DNA of 64,000 bases, taken from the NCBI RefSeq assembly GCF_019823105.1, contig NZ_CP081960.1:186001-250000 (forward strand), given 5' to 3'. Origin of the DNA: Halobaculum magnesiiphilum. GTDB taxonomy: Archaea; Halobacteriota; Halobacteria; Halobacteriales; Haloferacaceae. A program made the position numbers and the translations under genes. Numbering within the stretch: the first letter of the stretch is position 1; the number at the start of each line of letters is the position of its first letter. The notes below the pieces were generated by a model. It was not told the DNA's origin. It worked only from the letters and a program-made list of their open reading frames with translations, and made no database searches. This document shows positions 44,794-54,298 of the stretch, piece after piece.

Positions 44794-45951
44794 ATGGCTG
44801 GAGAGATCCCACGTACGCGCCGGGACGTGCTCGGCGGAGCTGTGATCGGCGCAGGACTGCTCGCGGGCTGTGCGGGTCGGTCGAGCGATGGTTCGGAAAC
44901 CGCCGCGGACACCGAGACGACGACGGACGAGCCGACCGCGACGCCCGAGCCCGGCTACTCAGTGACGATGGAGCCGGCAGGGACCGTCGAGTTCGATGCC
45001 GTCCCCGAACGGTGGGTGCCGTTCACCGGCGTTTACGCCGACATGGGCGTCGCGCTGGGGCAGGCCGACGGGCTGGCCGGGATCGGGGTCCCGGGCCGGT
45101 ACGGCGCGCACCTGTACGAGGAGCTGCCGGGCGTTTCCGTCGACACCGACGAGCTCACCGCCCTGTACCAGGACGGCACGGGCAAGGAGATCTTCTACGA
45201 GATCGACGCCGACGTGCACGTCATCGACCCGAACTTCATGACCAACCGGCTCGGCTGGAGCCGGAGCGACGTGGACGAGGTCGCCGAGAACGTCGCGCCG
45301 TTCGTCGGCAACACGACGTTCACACGGGTGTACGACTGGCACGACTACCCGCACTACTCGATGTACGAGGCGTTCGGGAAGCTCGCGGAGGTGTTCCACG
45401 AGCGGGAGCGCTACGAGGCGTTCCGCGACTACCACGACGAGATTCTCGCGGACGTGCGGGACCGGTTGCCCGCGGACACGCCGGACGTCGCGCTGCTGTA
45501 CCCGGCCGAGATCCCGCCGGAGGGGTTCTACCCGTACCTCGAGGGGGAGGGAACGACCTCGAAGCACTGGCGCGACCTCCAGGTGGGCGACGCGCTCGCG
45601 GCCGCGGGTGTGGACGACGCGCAGGCCGGCGGCGGCGTCCTCGACTTCGAGACGCTATTGGAGATCGACCCCGACGCGCTCGCGATCCGGATCCAGGGCG
45701 AGATCACCGAGGAGTACTTCGACGAGAACGTTCGGTCGTACCTGGAGAACCACGAGGTCGCGAGCGAGCTGACGGCCGTCGAAAACGATCGAGTGATCTA
45801 CGGCGGGCTCACCTACCAGGGGCCGATCATCAACCTCTTCCAACTCGAACAGGCCGCTCAGGGACTGTACCCCGACGAGTTCGGCGGCGAGGAGCTGTTC
45901 GACCGCGAGCGCGTCGCGAACATCGTCACCGGCGAGTTCGGCGATGCCTGA
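44794..45951 (+). CDS. Iron/siderophore-type ABC substrate-binding lipoprotein
   Basis: 385 residues. A Tat signal (TRRDVLGGAVIG, about 7-18) and lipobox LAGC (Cys near 27) are followed by an acidic Thr/Glu linker. The mature part has the FepB/BtuF-like two-lobe pattern with EFDAVPERWVPFTGVYADMG, VHVIDPNFMTNRLGWSRSDV and FGGEELFDRERVANIVTGEF. It captures a chelated metal outside the membrane for an importer not encoded nearby. The perfect operator at 44774-44791 implies metal control by the adjacent regulator. Its end overlaps the flavoprotein start by 8 bp. Confidence 0.88.
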   Translation: MAGEIPRTRRDVLGGAVIGAGLLAGCAGRSSDGSETAADTETTTDEPTATPEPGYSVTMEPAGTVEFDAVPERWVPFTGVYADMGVALGQADGLAGIGVPGRYGAHLYEELPGVSVDTDELTALYQDGTGKEIFYEIDADVHVIDPNFMTNRLGWSRSDVDEVAENVAPFVGNTTFTRVYDWHDYPHYSMYEAFGKLAEVFHERERYEAFRDYHDEILADVRDRLPADTPDVALLYPAEIPPEGFYPYLEGEGTTSKHWRDLQVGDALAAAGVDDAQAGGGVLDFETLLEIDPDALAIRIQGEITEEYFDENVRSYLENHEVASELTAVENDRVIYGGLTYQGPIINLFQLEQAAQGLYPDEFGGEELFDRERVANIVTGEFGDA

Positions 45952-46858
45952 GCCGGACCACGAGGTCGTCGTCGTCGGGGGCGGCCCGACCGGAACCGGC
46001 GTGGGCGTGTTCACCGCCCGCTACGGCCTCGACACGGTCGTGTACGACCGCGGGAACGCGGCGCTCGCGCGGGCCGCGTTCATCGAGAACTACCCGGGCT
46101 TTCCCGGCGGGATCGACGTCGAAACGCTCACCGCGCTGTTTCGCGATCACCTCGCGGAGGCCGGAGGCGACCGCAGGGAGGACCTCGTCGAGTCGGTCGA
46201 GCGCGACGATACCGGGTTCCGAGTGACGCCCGCGGACGGGGAGCCGGTCACCGCCCGGTACGTCGTCGCGGCCGCGTGGTACGACGCGTCGTACCTCCGG
46301 GCGCTCGACGACGGCGACGAGTTCTTCGAGACGCACGAGCACCACGGCGAGGAGCGCGAACAGCTCGACCGCGACCTCCCGAACGACGACGGAAGCACGC
46401 CCGTCGACGGCCTGTACGTCGCTGCGCCGACCGACGGACGCAACGATCAGGTCGCAATCGCGGTCGGCCACGGCGCACACGTCGCCCGCACGGTGCTCGC
46501 CGATCTCCGACGGTCGGAGGGGTTCTCGGGCGGCGTCGTCCCCCACTACGACTGGCTCCGCCCGGACAGCGAGTTCACCGGCGAGTGGGCCGACCGCGAC
46601 CGATGGCGCGAGTGGTTCGACAGCGAACTTCACGGGGACGACGAAGTCCCGGCCGAGCGCATCGACGACCTTCGCGAGCGGTACATCGACCGGGCGTTCG
46701 CCACGCGCCTGTCGGAGGAGGAGATCGCGGCGCGCCGCGAGCGGGGCCACCGACGCCTCGCTGAACACCTGGATTCGGACGTCGTGCTCGATGCGATCGA
46801 CGACGAAGAGATCGCCGCGTACCTCGCCGACGGCGACGCGATCGGATCGAACACCTGA
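45944..46858 (+). CDS. Thioredoxin-reductase-like flavoprotein lacking NAD(P) domain and redox Cys
   Basis: 304 residues. EVVVVGGGPTGTGVGVFTAR binds FAD, FIENYPGFPGG matches the thioredoxin-reductase family, and DGLYVAAPTDGRNDQVAIAV is the closing FAD segment. Between YVVAAAWYDASYLRAL and the closing segment only about 50 residues remain, so the second Rossmann domain and its CxxC are absent. A C-terminal part of about 110 residues (LRPDSEFTGEWADRDRWREW) is added. Coupled to the iron-type binding protein by an 8-bp overlap, it may reduce imported ferric chelates with an unknown electron donor. That role is inferred. Confidence 0.78.
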   Translation: MPEPDHEVVVVGGGPTGTGVGVFTARYGLDTVVYDRGNAALARAAFIENYPGFPGGIDVETLTALFRDHLAEAGGDRREDLVESVERDDTGFRVTPADGEPVTARYVVAAAWYDASYLRALDDGDEFFETHEHHGEEREQLDRDLPNDDGSTPVDGLYVAAPTDGRNDQVAIAVGHGAHVARTVLADLRRSEGFSGGVVPHYDWLRPDSEFTGEWADRDRWREWFDSELHGDDEVPAERIDDLRERYIDRAFATRLSEEEIAARRERGHRRLAEHLDSDVVLDAIDDEEIAAYLADGDAIGSNT

Positions 46859-46892
46859 TCGATCCTACCGATTTCGTCGCCCGAACGTCAAC

Positions 46893-47615
46893 TCAGTCGG
46901 CAGCAGCGGACCGGGCTCCGACTGGCGGGCTGTCCCGGTCAGTGTCCTCGTGGGCCCCGATCTTCCCAGCATTCGCGAACAGGAACGCCGCGACGCCGAT
47001 GCGCATCAGGAAGTCGATGTAGATGTTCAGCGACGTGAGCAGGAACTCGGTGAGCATGCCCGACAAGGCGATCAGTGCGTACACGATGAGCATCGCGAAC
47101 AGGAACACCACGAGATTGCGGCACTTCCAGTGGACGAGTCGCCGTTCCGGGGACTGATCCAGCGCGGCCCGCCAGACCGGCTTCGCGAAGATAGCGACGA
47201 CCACGAACCACCCTGCAACCACGATCCCGGCCGCCACGAGCATCCCCGTTCCGTCCACGATGCCACCGTTCGGGAGCGCGAACGACAGACGTTGGATCGC
47301 AACGATTCCGGTTACGGTGAGGAGCCATCGCATCGATGCGCCCGCGAGGACGACGGTGATCGCATACAGGCCGGAGTACGTGATCATGTCGTCGACCAGG
47401 TTCGGTACGTCGACGACCCCGCCGGCAACCGGGACCGTTCCGAGCCCTAGGCCCATTGCCGCGTACGCGACCGCGGAGAGTCCGACGAACCCGGCGGCGG
47501 CCGCACACAGGCGCGTTCCGGCGCCGTCGAGGCGTCGATACCACCCCGCGAGCAGGAGAAAGGCGACGGCGTACACCGCGGCCGCACCGAGATACATCGT
47601 CGTCGACGGGATCAT
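46893..47615 (-). CDS. Opsin-like seven-helix protein lacking the retinal-binding lysine
   Basis: 240 residues, seven predicted helices (about 7-27, 36-59, 72-94, 96-115, 121-146, 166-187, 193-217). It aligns with type 1 opsins of sensory rhodopsin I type: [20 protein letters not shown] with RLDG, then [20 protein letters not shown] for helix C, and [19 protein letters not shown] for helix G. The Schiff-base Lys (BR K216) is Arg205, while the Asp four residues before (D201, BR D212) and D75 (BR D85) remain; BR R82 is Asn72. The helix F Trp/Pro residues are missing. It starts within ATGA of the transducer gene, the same order as htrI-sopI. It cannot bind retinal in the normal way. Confidence 0.78.
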   Translation of the reverse strand: MIPSTTMYLGAAAVYAVAFLLLAGWYRRLDGAGTRLCAAAAGFVGLSAVAYAAMGLGLGTVPVAGGVVDVPNLVDDMITYSGLYAITVVLAGASMRWLLTVTGIVAIQRLSFALPNGGIVDGTGMLVAAGIVVAGWFVVVAIFAKPVWRAALDQSPERRLVHWKCRNLVVFLFAMLIVYALIALSGMLTEFLLTSLNIYIDFLMRIGVAAFLFANAGKIGAHEDTDRDSPPVGARSAAAD

Positions 47616-49198
47616 CGGTCCCCTCCGTCGGTGGCGACGGTCGCGCTCGGGCCGGATGCGACATGCCCGTTGTCGGCGACGTGATCGGTATCGGCCGCGA
47701 CCGTGAACCGCTCCAGCCGCTCCCGAAGCGTGGCGGTCGCGTCGGTCAGTTCCTCGGCGCGGTCGTGCATCGTCCCGACCGTCTCGGCGGTCTCCTCGGC
47801 GGCGGCCGCGATCTCGCGACCTCGATCGGCGAGGCGGCGGGCGTGGTCTGAGACGTCGTTGACCGTCGCCGTGACTTCCTCCGTCCGCGCGGCCGCATCC
47901 TCCGTCGCGCGGGCGACCTCGGTGACGGACCCTTCGACGTCCGTCGCCGAGGCGTCGAGCTTCTCGAAGGTGTCGCCGCTGGCCGTCGCCGTCGAAACGC
48001 CGGCGTCGATCTTCGATTCGGCCTCCCGCATCTCCTCGATCACGTCGTCGACATCGTCCTGTGTCCGCCCGATGACTGCGGCGATGTCGTCGGACTGGCG
48101 GCGAGTCTCCTCCGCGAGCGACTTCACTTCCTCGGCGACGACGGCGAAGCCGTCCCCGTCGGCGCCCGAACGGGCAGCCTCGATGTTCGCGTTGAGCGCG
48201 AGGAGGTTGGTTTGCTCCGATATTTCCTCGATCAGTGCCGTCGAGTCGGCGACATCGGTCATACTTTCCTCCAGCGCCTCCACCAGCTCGGCGAGTTCCG
48301 TGATGGTCTCATCGAGGTCCCGCATCGACGAGACGGTCTCGGCTGCTTGGGCACTCCCCTCGTCGCTCAGCCCGGCCGCTCGACCCGCTTGCTCTTCCAC
48401 GCTGTCGGCCGTCGAGGCGATCTCTTCGATGGCGGCCGACAGCTGTGCGGCTTCGTCGCTGACCGACTCCAACTCGTCGGCTTGATCGACGATCGATTCG
48501 GCGTGATCGCGGAGGTCGGTCGCGAACCGGCGTTGGTCGCTCTCGACGGTCGCGGCGTCGTCGCGAACCGACGTGGCGACGTCGTCGACGCGATCCGCGA
48601 ACGCGCGTATCTGGACGACCGTCTCCGAGAGGTCGTTCGTCATCTCGGTGTAGGCGCTCCCGATCGAGTCGATCGCTTCGATGCCGGTCTCCGTCGGCGC
48701 CGTGTCGTCGAGGTGACCGTCCGACACCGCCGCTATCGACTCGGCGACCGTGTCCGCGTGATCGAGTAGTTCCTCGTTGAACGCCTCGGCGTCCGCCTGT
48801 GCGTTCTCGGCCCGCGTGCGTGCCCGTTCGGAGTCGGCCATCGCCTCCCGCAACGAGTCACGCATGTCACCGAAGGCCGTCGCGAGTTCGCCGAACTCGT
48901 CCCGTCGATCCGAGCGAACGGTCACGTCGTCGAGGTTTCCGGCTCGCATATCGTTCGTGGCCGCTATCAGCCGCTTCAGTTCCAACCCGACGTTCCCGCC
49001 GACGACGATCGTCACTAACCCGAGGTTGAGCGTGAAGACGAACGCGAGCGCGACGACAGCGCCGACGCCGGACCCGGGTGTTTGTCGGACCGACGCGACA
49101 CAGACGGCCGCAAACGCGAGCGTCGCGAGCGTCGCACCGATAAGCGTGGTCCCGATCCGTCTGGTATACTTTTCTGTCAGTGTGGCTGCAAGCGTCAT
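47612..49198 (-). CDS. HtrI-like methyl-accepting transducer
   Basis: 528 residues. Two helices (about 16-37 and 44-66) are joined by a very short outside loop, as in HtrI transducers of sensory rhodopsin I and unlike classical ligand-binding chemoreceptors. A HAMP domain follows ([20 protein letters not shown]), then a long coiled coil with the signalling tip [20 protein letters not shown] and [20 protein letters not shown], which contacts CheA/CheW. Methylation helices rich in Glu/Ala flank it. The stop overlaps the opsin-like gene start by 4 bp, so the two proteins probably form one membrane signalling complex. Confidence 0.9.
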   Translation of the reverse strand: MTLAATLTEKYTRRIGTTLIGATLATLAFAAVCVASVRQTPGSGVGAVVALAFVFTLNLGLVTIVVGGNVGLELKRLIAATNDMRAGNLDDVTVRSDRRDEFGELATAFGDMRDSLREAMADSERARTRAENAQADAEAFNEELLDHADTVAESIAAVSDGHLDDTAPTETGIEAIDSIGSAYTEMTNDLSETVVQIRAFADRVDDVATSVRDDAATVESDQRRFATDLRDHAESIVDQADELESVSDEAAQLSAAIEEIASTADSVEEQAGRAAGLSDEGSAQAAETVSSMRDLDETITELAELVEALEESMTDVADSTALIEEISEQTNLLALNANIEAARSGADGDGFAVVAEEVKSLAEETRRQSDDIAAVIGRTQDDVDDVIEEMREAESKIDAGVSTATASGDTFEKLDASATDVEGSVTEVARATEDAAARTEEVTATVNDVSDHARRLADRGREIAAAAEETAETVGTMHDRAEELTDATATLRERLERFTVAADTDHVADNGHVASGPSATVATDGGDR

Positions 49199-49459
49199 TT
49201 GTCGACCGCGTCCACGATCGCATATATAAGTGGATCTCCCCGGAAATCAGATTCAATACGGAGGCCGTACCGAGCTCCGTTCCGGGCGTCTATTTCAGCA
49301 ACTTGGATTCGAATTCTATCTCGAAGCGATCTAGTCGCTATTGATTCAATATCGAAGGAATCGGACGGAACCTGGACCAGGGATGGTCGACAGCACCGAT
49401 GCCTGAGTCAAGTGGACAACTCGGGAGGGACCGACGACAGCGCCGACCGCAGTTCGGCG
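49199..49459. other. Short gene-free spacer upstream of the transducer
   Basis: About 260 bases. CGATCGCATATATAAGTGGA (49211-49230), read on the minus strand, provides a TATATAT-type promoter for the transducer gene. No gene supported. Confidence 0.4.
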
Positions 49460-50524
49460 CTACGTCTCGGCTCCGACCAGCGCCTCAACGTCAGCGTGGG
49501 TCTCCAACAGTTCGCGCATCACTTCGACGGTTCGCGCGTCCCGAGTGCGGCCGCTGCGGATCACGTCCTCCGCGCGGTCGACGGTGGTGAGCGTGTCCGA
49601 GGGCACGGACAGCACCGGAAGGCCGGCCTCCTTCGCCTTCCCGAGCACCGAGCCGGAGGGCCGATGCCCGCCGGTAAGCACGAGACAGCGAACGCTGTTG
49701 GCCTCGACGGCCGCCGTGGCGATGTCGGAGCGGTCGCCGCCGGTGATGACCGCGGCGTCGCGTGCGCGCCTGAAGTGCCGCAGCGCCTCCTCGGCGCCCA
49801 TCGCCCCGACCGTGAACCGCTGGACGAGCGCGTCGCCGTCGCCCTCGACGAGCACGTCCGCGCCGAGTTCGTCCGCCAGCGCCGACACGGTCACGCCGGC
49901 GAGCTCCGGACTGCGCGGGAGCGCCCCGAGCGTGTCGACGCCGCGGCTCGTGAGGAACGGGATCACGTCCTGGTCCACGTCGTCGTAGACGGCGTCGTCG
50001 ACGCGGTTGAAGAGGACGCCCGCCAGGCGGTCGCCCACGTCGTCGACGGCCGCGAGCAGGTCGTCCACGTCGCCGGACTCCCCGTACTCGGCCACCAGCA
50101 GTACGTCGGCGTCGAGGAGCTCGGCCACCTCCGGGTCGGTGAGGTCGACGACGCCGCCGGTGCGAACGTCGCCGCCGCCCTCGACGAACATCGCGTCGGT
50201 GTCCTCGGCGAGCCCGTCGTACGCCTCCGCGATTCGCTCGCGGAGCTCGTCGGGGTCCTCGCGGCCGCGGATGGCCCCCTCGATGAACGTCGGCGAGTAG
50301 ACGATCGGCTCCATTTCGTGCATCTCGGCGTCGGTGTCCAGCAGCTCTCGCGCGAGCATTGGGTCCTCGTCGAGCGTCTTGCCGACGACGCTCTGGAGGC
50401 GCGTGCCCTTCGGTTTCATGTAGCCGACCTCGCGGCCGCGCTCGGCGGCGATGCGCGCGAGCGCGAGCGTGACGGCCGTCTTGCCGGTGCTCTCGGCGGT
50501 CGATGTGACGAGTAACGGGTTCAT
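49460..50524 (-). CDS. DRTGG/BioD-like phosphotransacetylase-family protein
   Basis: 354 residues from ATG 50524 (MNPLLVTSTAESTGKTAVTL). The N-terminal half is a P-loop BioD/CobB-like domain (TSTAESTGKTAVTLALARIA; FVEGGGDVRTGGVVDL). The C-terminal half is a DRTGG domain (AALRHFRRARDAAVITGGDR-like, GHRPSGSVLGKAKEAG). Such proteins occur beside ADP-forming acyl-CoA synthetases in haloarchaea, usually annotated phosphotransacetylase family, but they lack the transferase catalytic domain. The start overlaps the synthetase stop by 4 bp. It may regulate the synthetase; unproven. Confidence 0.87.
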   Translation of the reverse strand: MNPLLVTSTAESTGKTAVTLALARIAAERGREVGYMKPKGTRLQSVVGKTLDEDPMLARELLDTDAEMHEMEPIVYSPTFIEGAIRGREDPDELRERIAEAYDGLAEDTDAMFVEGGGDVRTGGVVDLTDPEVAELLDADVLLVAEYGESGDVDDLLAAVDDVGDRLAGVLFNRVDDAVYDDVDQDVIPFLTSRGVDTLGALPRSPELAGVTVSALADELGADVLVEGDGDALVQRFTVGAMGAEEALRHFRRARDAAVITGGDRSDIATAAVEANSVRCLVLTGGHRPSGSVLGKAKEAGLPVLSVPSDTLTTVDRAEDVIRSGRTRDARTVEVMRELLETHADVEALVGAET

Positions 50525-52707
50525 GACTGTGACTCCAGCTCTTCGGGGTCGACGGTGAGTCGCAGGTCGACGGCCCGGACCCCGTCGGGCGTCGCGACCA
50601 GTGGGTTCACGTCCAGTTCCACGATGCTCGGGAAGTCGGCGACGAGCTGTGACACCCGCCTGACGGCGTCGACCACCGAATCGATGTCGACCGCTTCGCG
50701 CCCGCGGGCGCCGCGCAACAGGGGCGCGGCGTCGATCTCCTCGGTCATCTCGGCGGCCTCGTCGCAGCCGACCGGCGCCAGGCGGAAGGTGGTGTCCTCC
50801 ATGATCTCGACGAACACGCCGCCCAGCCCGAACATGACCAGCGGGCCGAACTGCGGGTCGGTGTGGCTGCCGACGATCGTCTCGACGCCGTCGTCGAGGT
50901 CGATCAGCTCCTGGACCTGCACGCCGAGGATCGTCGCGTCGGGCTGGTAGTTGCGCGCCCGAGACACCAGGTCCTCGTATGCGTCCGCGACCTCCGCGAC
51001 CGGGACGCCGACCTTCACGCCGCCGATGTCGGACTTGTGGAGGATGTCCGGCGAGACGATCTTCATCACGACCTCCTCGCCGATCCCCTCGGCGATCTGC
51101 TCGGCCTCGGCGGGGTCGTCGACGACCGCGCCCTCGGGTGTCGGGATCCCGTAGGCGTCGAATATCTCCATCGCCTCGACGCCGAGACGGTTGTCCGAGC
51201 GCTCCTCGACCGACGAGAGGATCTCGCGGACCCTGTCGCGGTCGGCGTCGATCGGCTCCGGCGCGGGGTACGAGCGCCCCCGAACCTCGCGGTACTCCGC
51301 GAGCGACTCCAGTCCCCCGACCGCGCGCGCCGGGTCGAAGTACGACGGAACCCCGCGTTCGCGCAACACGTCGCGGGCGTCGGCGAGGCGACCGCCGCCC
51401 ATCAGGCAGGCGGCCATCGGGACGCCGTGCTCGTCGGCGGCGTCGGCGATCATCTCGCCCAACTCGCCGAAGTCCAGCGTTGCCGTCGGCGCGGTGATCA
51501 CGACGACCGTTCCGACGTCCGGATCCCGCAGCGCGATGTCGAGCGCCTCGCGGAACCGGTCGACGCTCGCGTCGCCGATCACGTCGACCGGGTTGTACAC
51601 GTTCGCCTCGTCGGGCAGCGCCTCGCCGAGGCGCTCGACCGTCCCGTCGTCGAAGCTGGCGAGCCGGAGGCGCTCGGCGTCGCCGACGGCGTCGGTCGCC
51701 ATCACGCCCGGCCCGCCGGCGTTCGTCACGACGGCGACGCCGTCGGATTCGGGAACGTCGCCGCCGGCGAGCGCCCGGGCCGAATCGAACAGCTCCTGAA
51801 CCGATTCCGCCCGGAGGACGCCGGCAGCATCGAGGCCGGCCTCGTACGCCCGGTCCGATCCGGCGATCGCGCCGGTGTGGCTGGAGGCCGCCTGCGCGCC
51901 GGCGTCCGTTCGCCCGGACTTGACGACCGTCACGGGCGTGTCGTCGGTCGTCTCGCGGGCGGCATCGACGAACGCGCGGCCGTCGTCGATACTCTCGAGG
52001 TAGCCGACGACCACGTCCGTGTCGGGGTCGTCGCCCCACGCGCGCACGAAGTCCGTCTCGTCGAGGACGGCCTTGTTGCCCAGCGAGACGACGTCCTTGA
52101 AGCCGACCCCCTGTTCTTTCGCCCAGTCGACGACGGCCGTGACGAACGCCCCCGACTGGCTCATGAACGAGACGGCGCCCGCCGGCGGCGCGTCGGGGCC
52201 GAACGTGGCGTTGAGCCCGCGCGGGCTCGACATCACGCCGAGGCTGTTCGGGCCGACGAGGTTCAGGTCGTACTCCTCGGCGACGGATCTGAGCTGCTGT
52301 TCGCGGTCGGCGCCCTCGGCCCCGGTCTCGCCGAAGCCGGCCGTGAGCACGACGACGTTGTCGACCCCGGACTCGCCGCACTCGCGGACCACGTCGATGA
52401 CGGCGCCCGGCGGGACCGCGACGACGGCCATGTCGGCGTCGGCATCGGCGACCGATCCCACGCACGACAGGCCCAGCACCTCGTCGCGGCTCGGGTTCAC
52501 CGGGACGACTTCGCCGTCGAACTCGGCGATGAGGTTCTCCGTCACCGCCCGGCCGACCGATCCCTCGCGGTCGGTCGCGCCGACGACGGCGACGCGCTCC
52601 GGGGCGAACAACCCCGTGAGCGCCGCGCCGCCGTCTGTCGTCGCGTCGTCGGCGAGTGGATCATCGCTGTCGAGCAACGCGTCGGCCGGGTCTCGGTCAC
52701 CGCTCAT
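50521..52707 (-). CDS. ADP-forming acyl-CoA synthetase (acetate-CoA ligase, fused alpha-beta)
   Basis: 728 residues. The alpha part has a CoA-binding Rossmann domain (PERVAVVGATDREGSVGRAV), succinyl-CoA-synthetase-like domains and the catalytic His in SSHTGAIAGSD (about 263-273). The beta part is an ATP-grasp domain (YGIPTPEGAVVDDPAEAEQI; KIVSPDILHKSDIGGVKVGV; FGLGGVFVEIMEDTTFRLAP). The enzyme makes ATP from acyl-CoA, ADP and phosphate, the archaeal acetate-forming route, and can run in reverse. Substrate could be acetyl-, propionyl- or branched acyl-CoA. Coupled to the DRTGG protein. Confidence 0.93.
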   Translation of the reverse strand: MSGDRDPADALLDSDDPLADDATTDGGAALTGLFAPERVAVVGATDREGSVGRAVTENLIAEFDGEVVPVNPSRDEVLGLSCVGSVADADADMAVVAVPPGAVIDVVRECGESGVDNVVVLTAGFGETGAEGADREQQLRSVAEEYDLNLVGPNSLGVMSSPRGLNATFGPDAPPAGAVSFMSQSGAFVTAVVDWAKEQGVGFKDVVSLGNKAVLDETDFVRAWGDDPDTDVVVGYLESIDDGRAFVDAARETTDDTPVTVVKSGRTDAGAQAASSHTGAIAGSDRAYEAGLDAAGVLRAESVQELFDSARALAGGDVPESDGVAVVTNAGGPGVMATDAVGDAERLRLASFDDGTVERLGEALPDEANVYNPVDVIGDASVDRFREALDIALRDPDVGTVVVITAPTATLDFGELGEMIADAADEHGVPMAACLMGGGRLADARDVLRERGVPSYFDPARAVGGLESLAEYREVRGRSYPAPEPIDADRDRVREILSSVEERSDNRLGVEAMEIFDAYGIPTPEGAVVDDPAEAEQIAEGIGEEVVMKIVSPDILHKSDIGGVKVGVPVAEVADAYEDLVSRARNYQPDATILGVQVQELIDLDDGVETIVGSHTDPQFGPLVMFGLGGVFVEIMEDTTFRLAPVGCDEAAEMTEEIDAAPLLRGARGREAVDIDSVVDAVRRVSQLVADFPSIVELDVNPLVATPDGVRAVDLRLTVDPEELESQS

Positions 52708-53100
52708 CGCTCACCCCGCGTTGTCGTCGACCGGATCCGCCGCCGGTCCCGTTCGCGAGTCGACGGCGTCCGTGGACCGAACCTGTCGGGACTCGTCTCG
52801 TACACATCGTCACCGTCCGGGGGTTCGCGGTCGCCGCACAAGAATCTGCCCGCCGTTGTCACGCACTGACCCCCGGCGATGGACGGATAGGGCGCTCCTC
52901 GGGCCGTATTCCTCATAGACGATCACCCGTGATCCGGAGTTCGAACGTCCGTACGAGTGCGTCGTGGGATGTGGTCACGTACGGCGATGACGACGGAGAT
53001 CTCAGAAATTAAATGCCAGCCCCCACGGAGCAGGTGTACGGTCGATCGCGTTACATAGGCGACCCATCCGAGCGACGCCGTCGATTTCCTCACACCCACA
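52708..53100. other. Divergent spacer
   Basis: About 390 GC-rich bases between the acyl-CoA synthetase and TauE/SafE genes. A 70-codon minus-strand frame (52704-52916) overlaps the synthetase ATG but has Arg-rich composition typical of a chance frame. Promoters are expected here but were not resolved. Confidence 0.4.
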
Positions 53101-54207
53101 ATGACTTCGTCCACGACCGACGAGCTCGTCGAGACGTTTCTCAGATACCAACACCTGTTCGTACTGACCGCGCCCGTGCTGTTCGTCATCGGGGTCTACA
53201 CCGTGGCGCCGACGCCCGCGGACGCAGGCGCGAGCTACTGGTTCGAGTACTGGTGGCTCCTCCCGGTGTTCATGCTCGGGGCGACCATCGTGAACACGGT
53301 CGGGATCAGCGGCTCCGCGCTGTTCGTGCCGTTCCTCATCTTCCTGTTCCCGCTGGTCGCACAGCCGCTTTCTCCCTCGGAGATCGTCCTCGTGGGGCTC
53401 GTCAGCGAGTCGTTCGGCCTCTCCAGTTCCGCGTTCGCGTTCGTCCGCTACGGGCTCGTCGACCGCCGCCTCGCGGTCTCCCTCGTGGTCGGCGGGCTCC
53501 CGTTCGTCGTCGGCGGCGCGCTGGCGTCGTTCGTTATCCCGGAGACCGTGTTCTACGCCCTGCTCGGTCTCGCACTGCTCGCAGCGTCGTACCTGCTGTT
53601 CAACGCCGATCTCGGTCACGGCGACCACGCGGACGACGCCGATGCCGAGTTCGACGACGGAGCCGACGCTGAAGCGGTCGCCGACGGCGGCGGTCACGAC
53701 CTCCCCGATGACGACGACAAACCCGGCCCCGCGGGCGTTGAGACGGACGCCGACGGGGTCGTTACACGCGTCGACAACGACGGCAACGAGTACACCTACG
53801 ACCGGGCCGGCTATCTCGAACGGTTCGGCAACTACAGTATCGGCGGCGCGTTTCAAGGGCTGGCCGGGTTCGGCATCGGCGAATTGGGCATCATCTCGAT
53901 GTTGCGCACGAACGTCCCGGTCCGGATCGCTATCGGAACGAACCACATCGTCGTCGCCGTGACCGCGGTCATCGCGTCGCTCGTTCACGTCTTCGGCGGC
54001 GCGTTCGTCGACTTCGGCCACGCCTTGGACCTCGCGAACGTCCCGTGGAACATGGTCGTGTTCACTGCCCCCGCGGCGGCGATCGGGGGACAGATCGCCC
54101 CCTACGTCTCGACCGCCGTCGACACCGAGACGATCAAGACCGGCGTCGGCGTGCTCTTCGCGGTTATCTCGGTGGCGCTGTTCGGAATGGCGACCGGGAT
54201 CGCCTGA
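53101..54207 (+). CDS. TauE/SafE-family membrane permease
   Basis: 368 residues, about eight helices. VNTVGISGSALFVPFLIFLF and FQGLAGFGIGELGIISMLRT are the two family repeats (G-x-G-G-x-hxxP-like). A long acidic loop rich in Asp/Glu and His (about 180-235, GHGDHADDADAEFDDGADAE) separates the halves. Members export sulfite, sulfoacetate or other organic anions; the substrate is unknown. Followed by a universal stress gene. Confidence 0.9.
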   Translation: MTSSTTDELVETFLRYQHLFVLTAPVLFVIGVYTVAPTPADAGASYWFEYWWLLPVFMLGATIVNTVGISGSALFVPFLIFLFPLVAQPLSPSEIVLVGLVSESFGLSSSAFAFVRYGLVDRRLAVSLVVGGLPFVVGGALASFVIPETVFYALLGLALLAASYLLFNADLGHGDHADDADAEFDDGADAEAVADGGGHDLPDDDDKPGPAGVETDADGVVTRVDNDGNEYTYDRAGYLERFGNYSIGGAFQGLAGFGIGELGIISMLRTNVPVRIAIGTNHIVVAVTAVIASLVHVFGGAFVDFGHALDLANVPWNMVVFTAPAAAIGGQIAPYVSTAVDTETIKTGVGVLFAVISVALFGMATGIA

Positions 54208-54298
54208 CCGCCGCGGATCTCCCCGTGGCCGGGACGGTCTCCCGGTCGGGATCCCGAGTCACCGGCGCTTTTGCGCCCGGCCGAGGAACACGCGAGCG

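Noticed and set aside
50525-52465. Upstream extension of the DRTGG gene frame through the synthetase gene
   Set aside because: The stretch is Arg-rich and overlaps a confirmed gene; the real start is the ATG at 50524 in a 4-bp overlap.
50863-52869. Long plus-strand frame opposite the acyl-CoA synthetase
   Set aside because: Fully antisense to a full-length enzyme with intact motifs; composition typical of a shadow frame.
52704-52916. 70-codon minus-strand frame overlapping the synthetase ATG
   Set aside because: The overlap is suggestive of coupling, but the product is Arg/Pro-rich, lacks hydrophobic core pattern, and the spacer composition explains it.
53002-54021. Minus-strand frame opposite the TauE/SafE gene
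   Set aside because: Antisense, charged low-complexity product without family resemblance; the permease on the plus strand has both family repeats.
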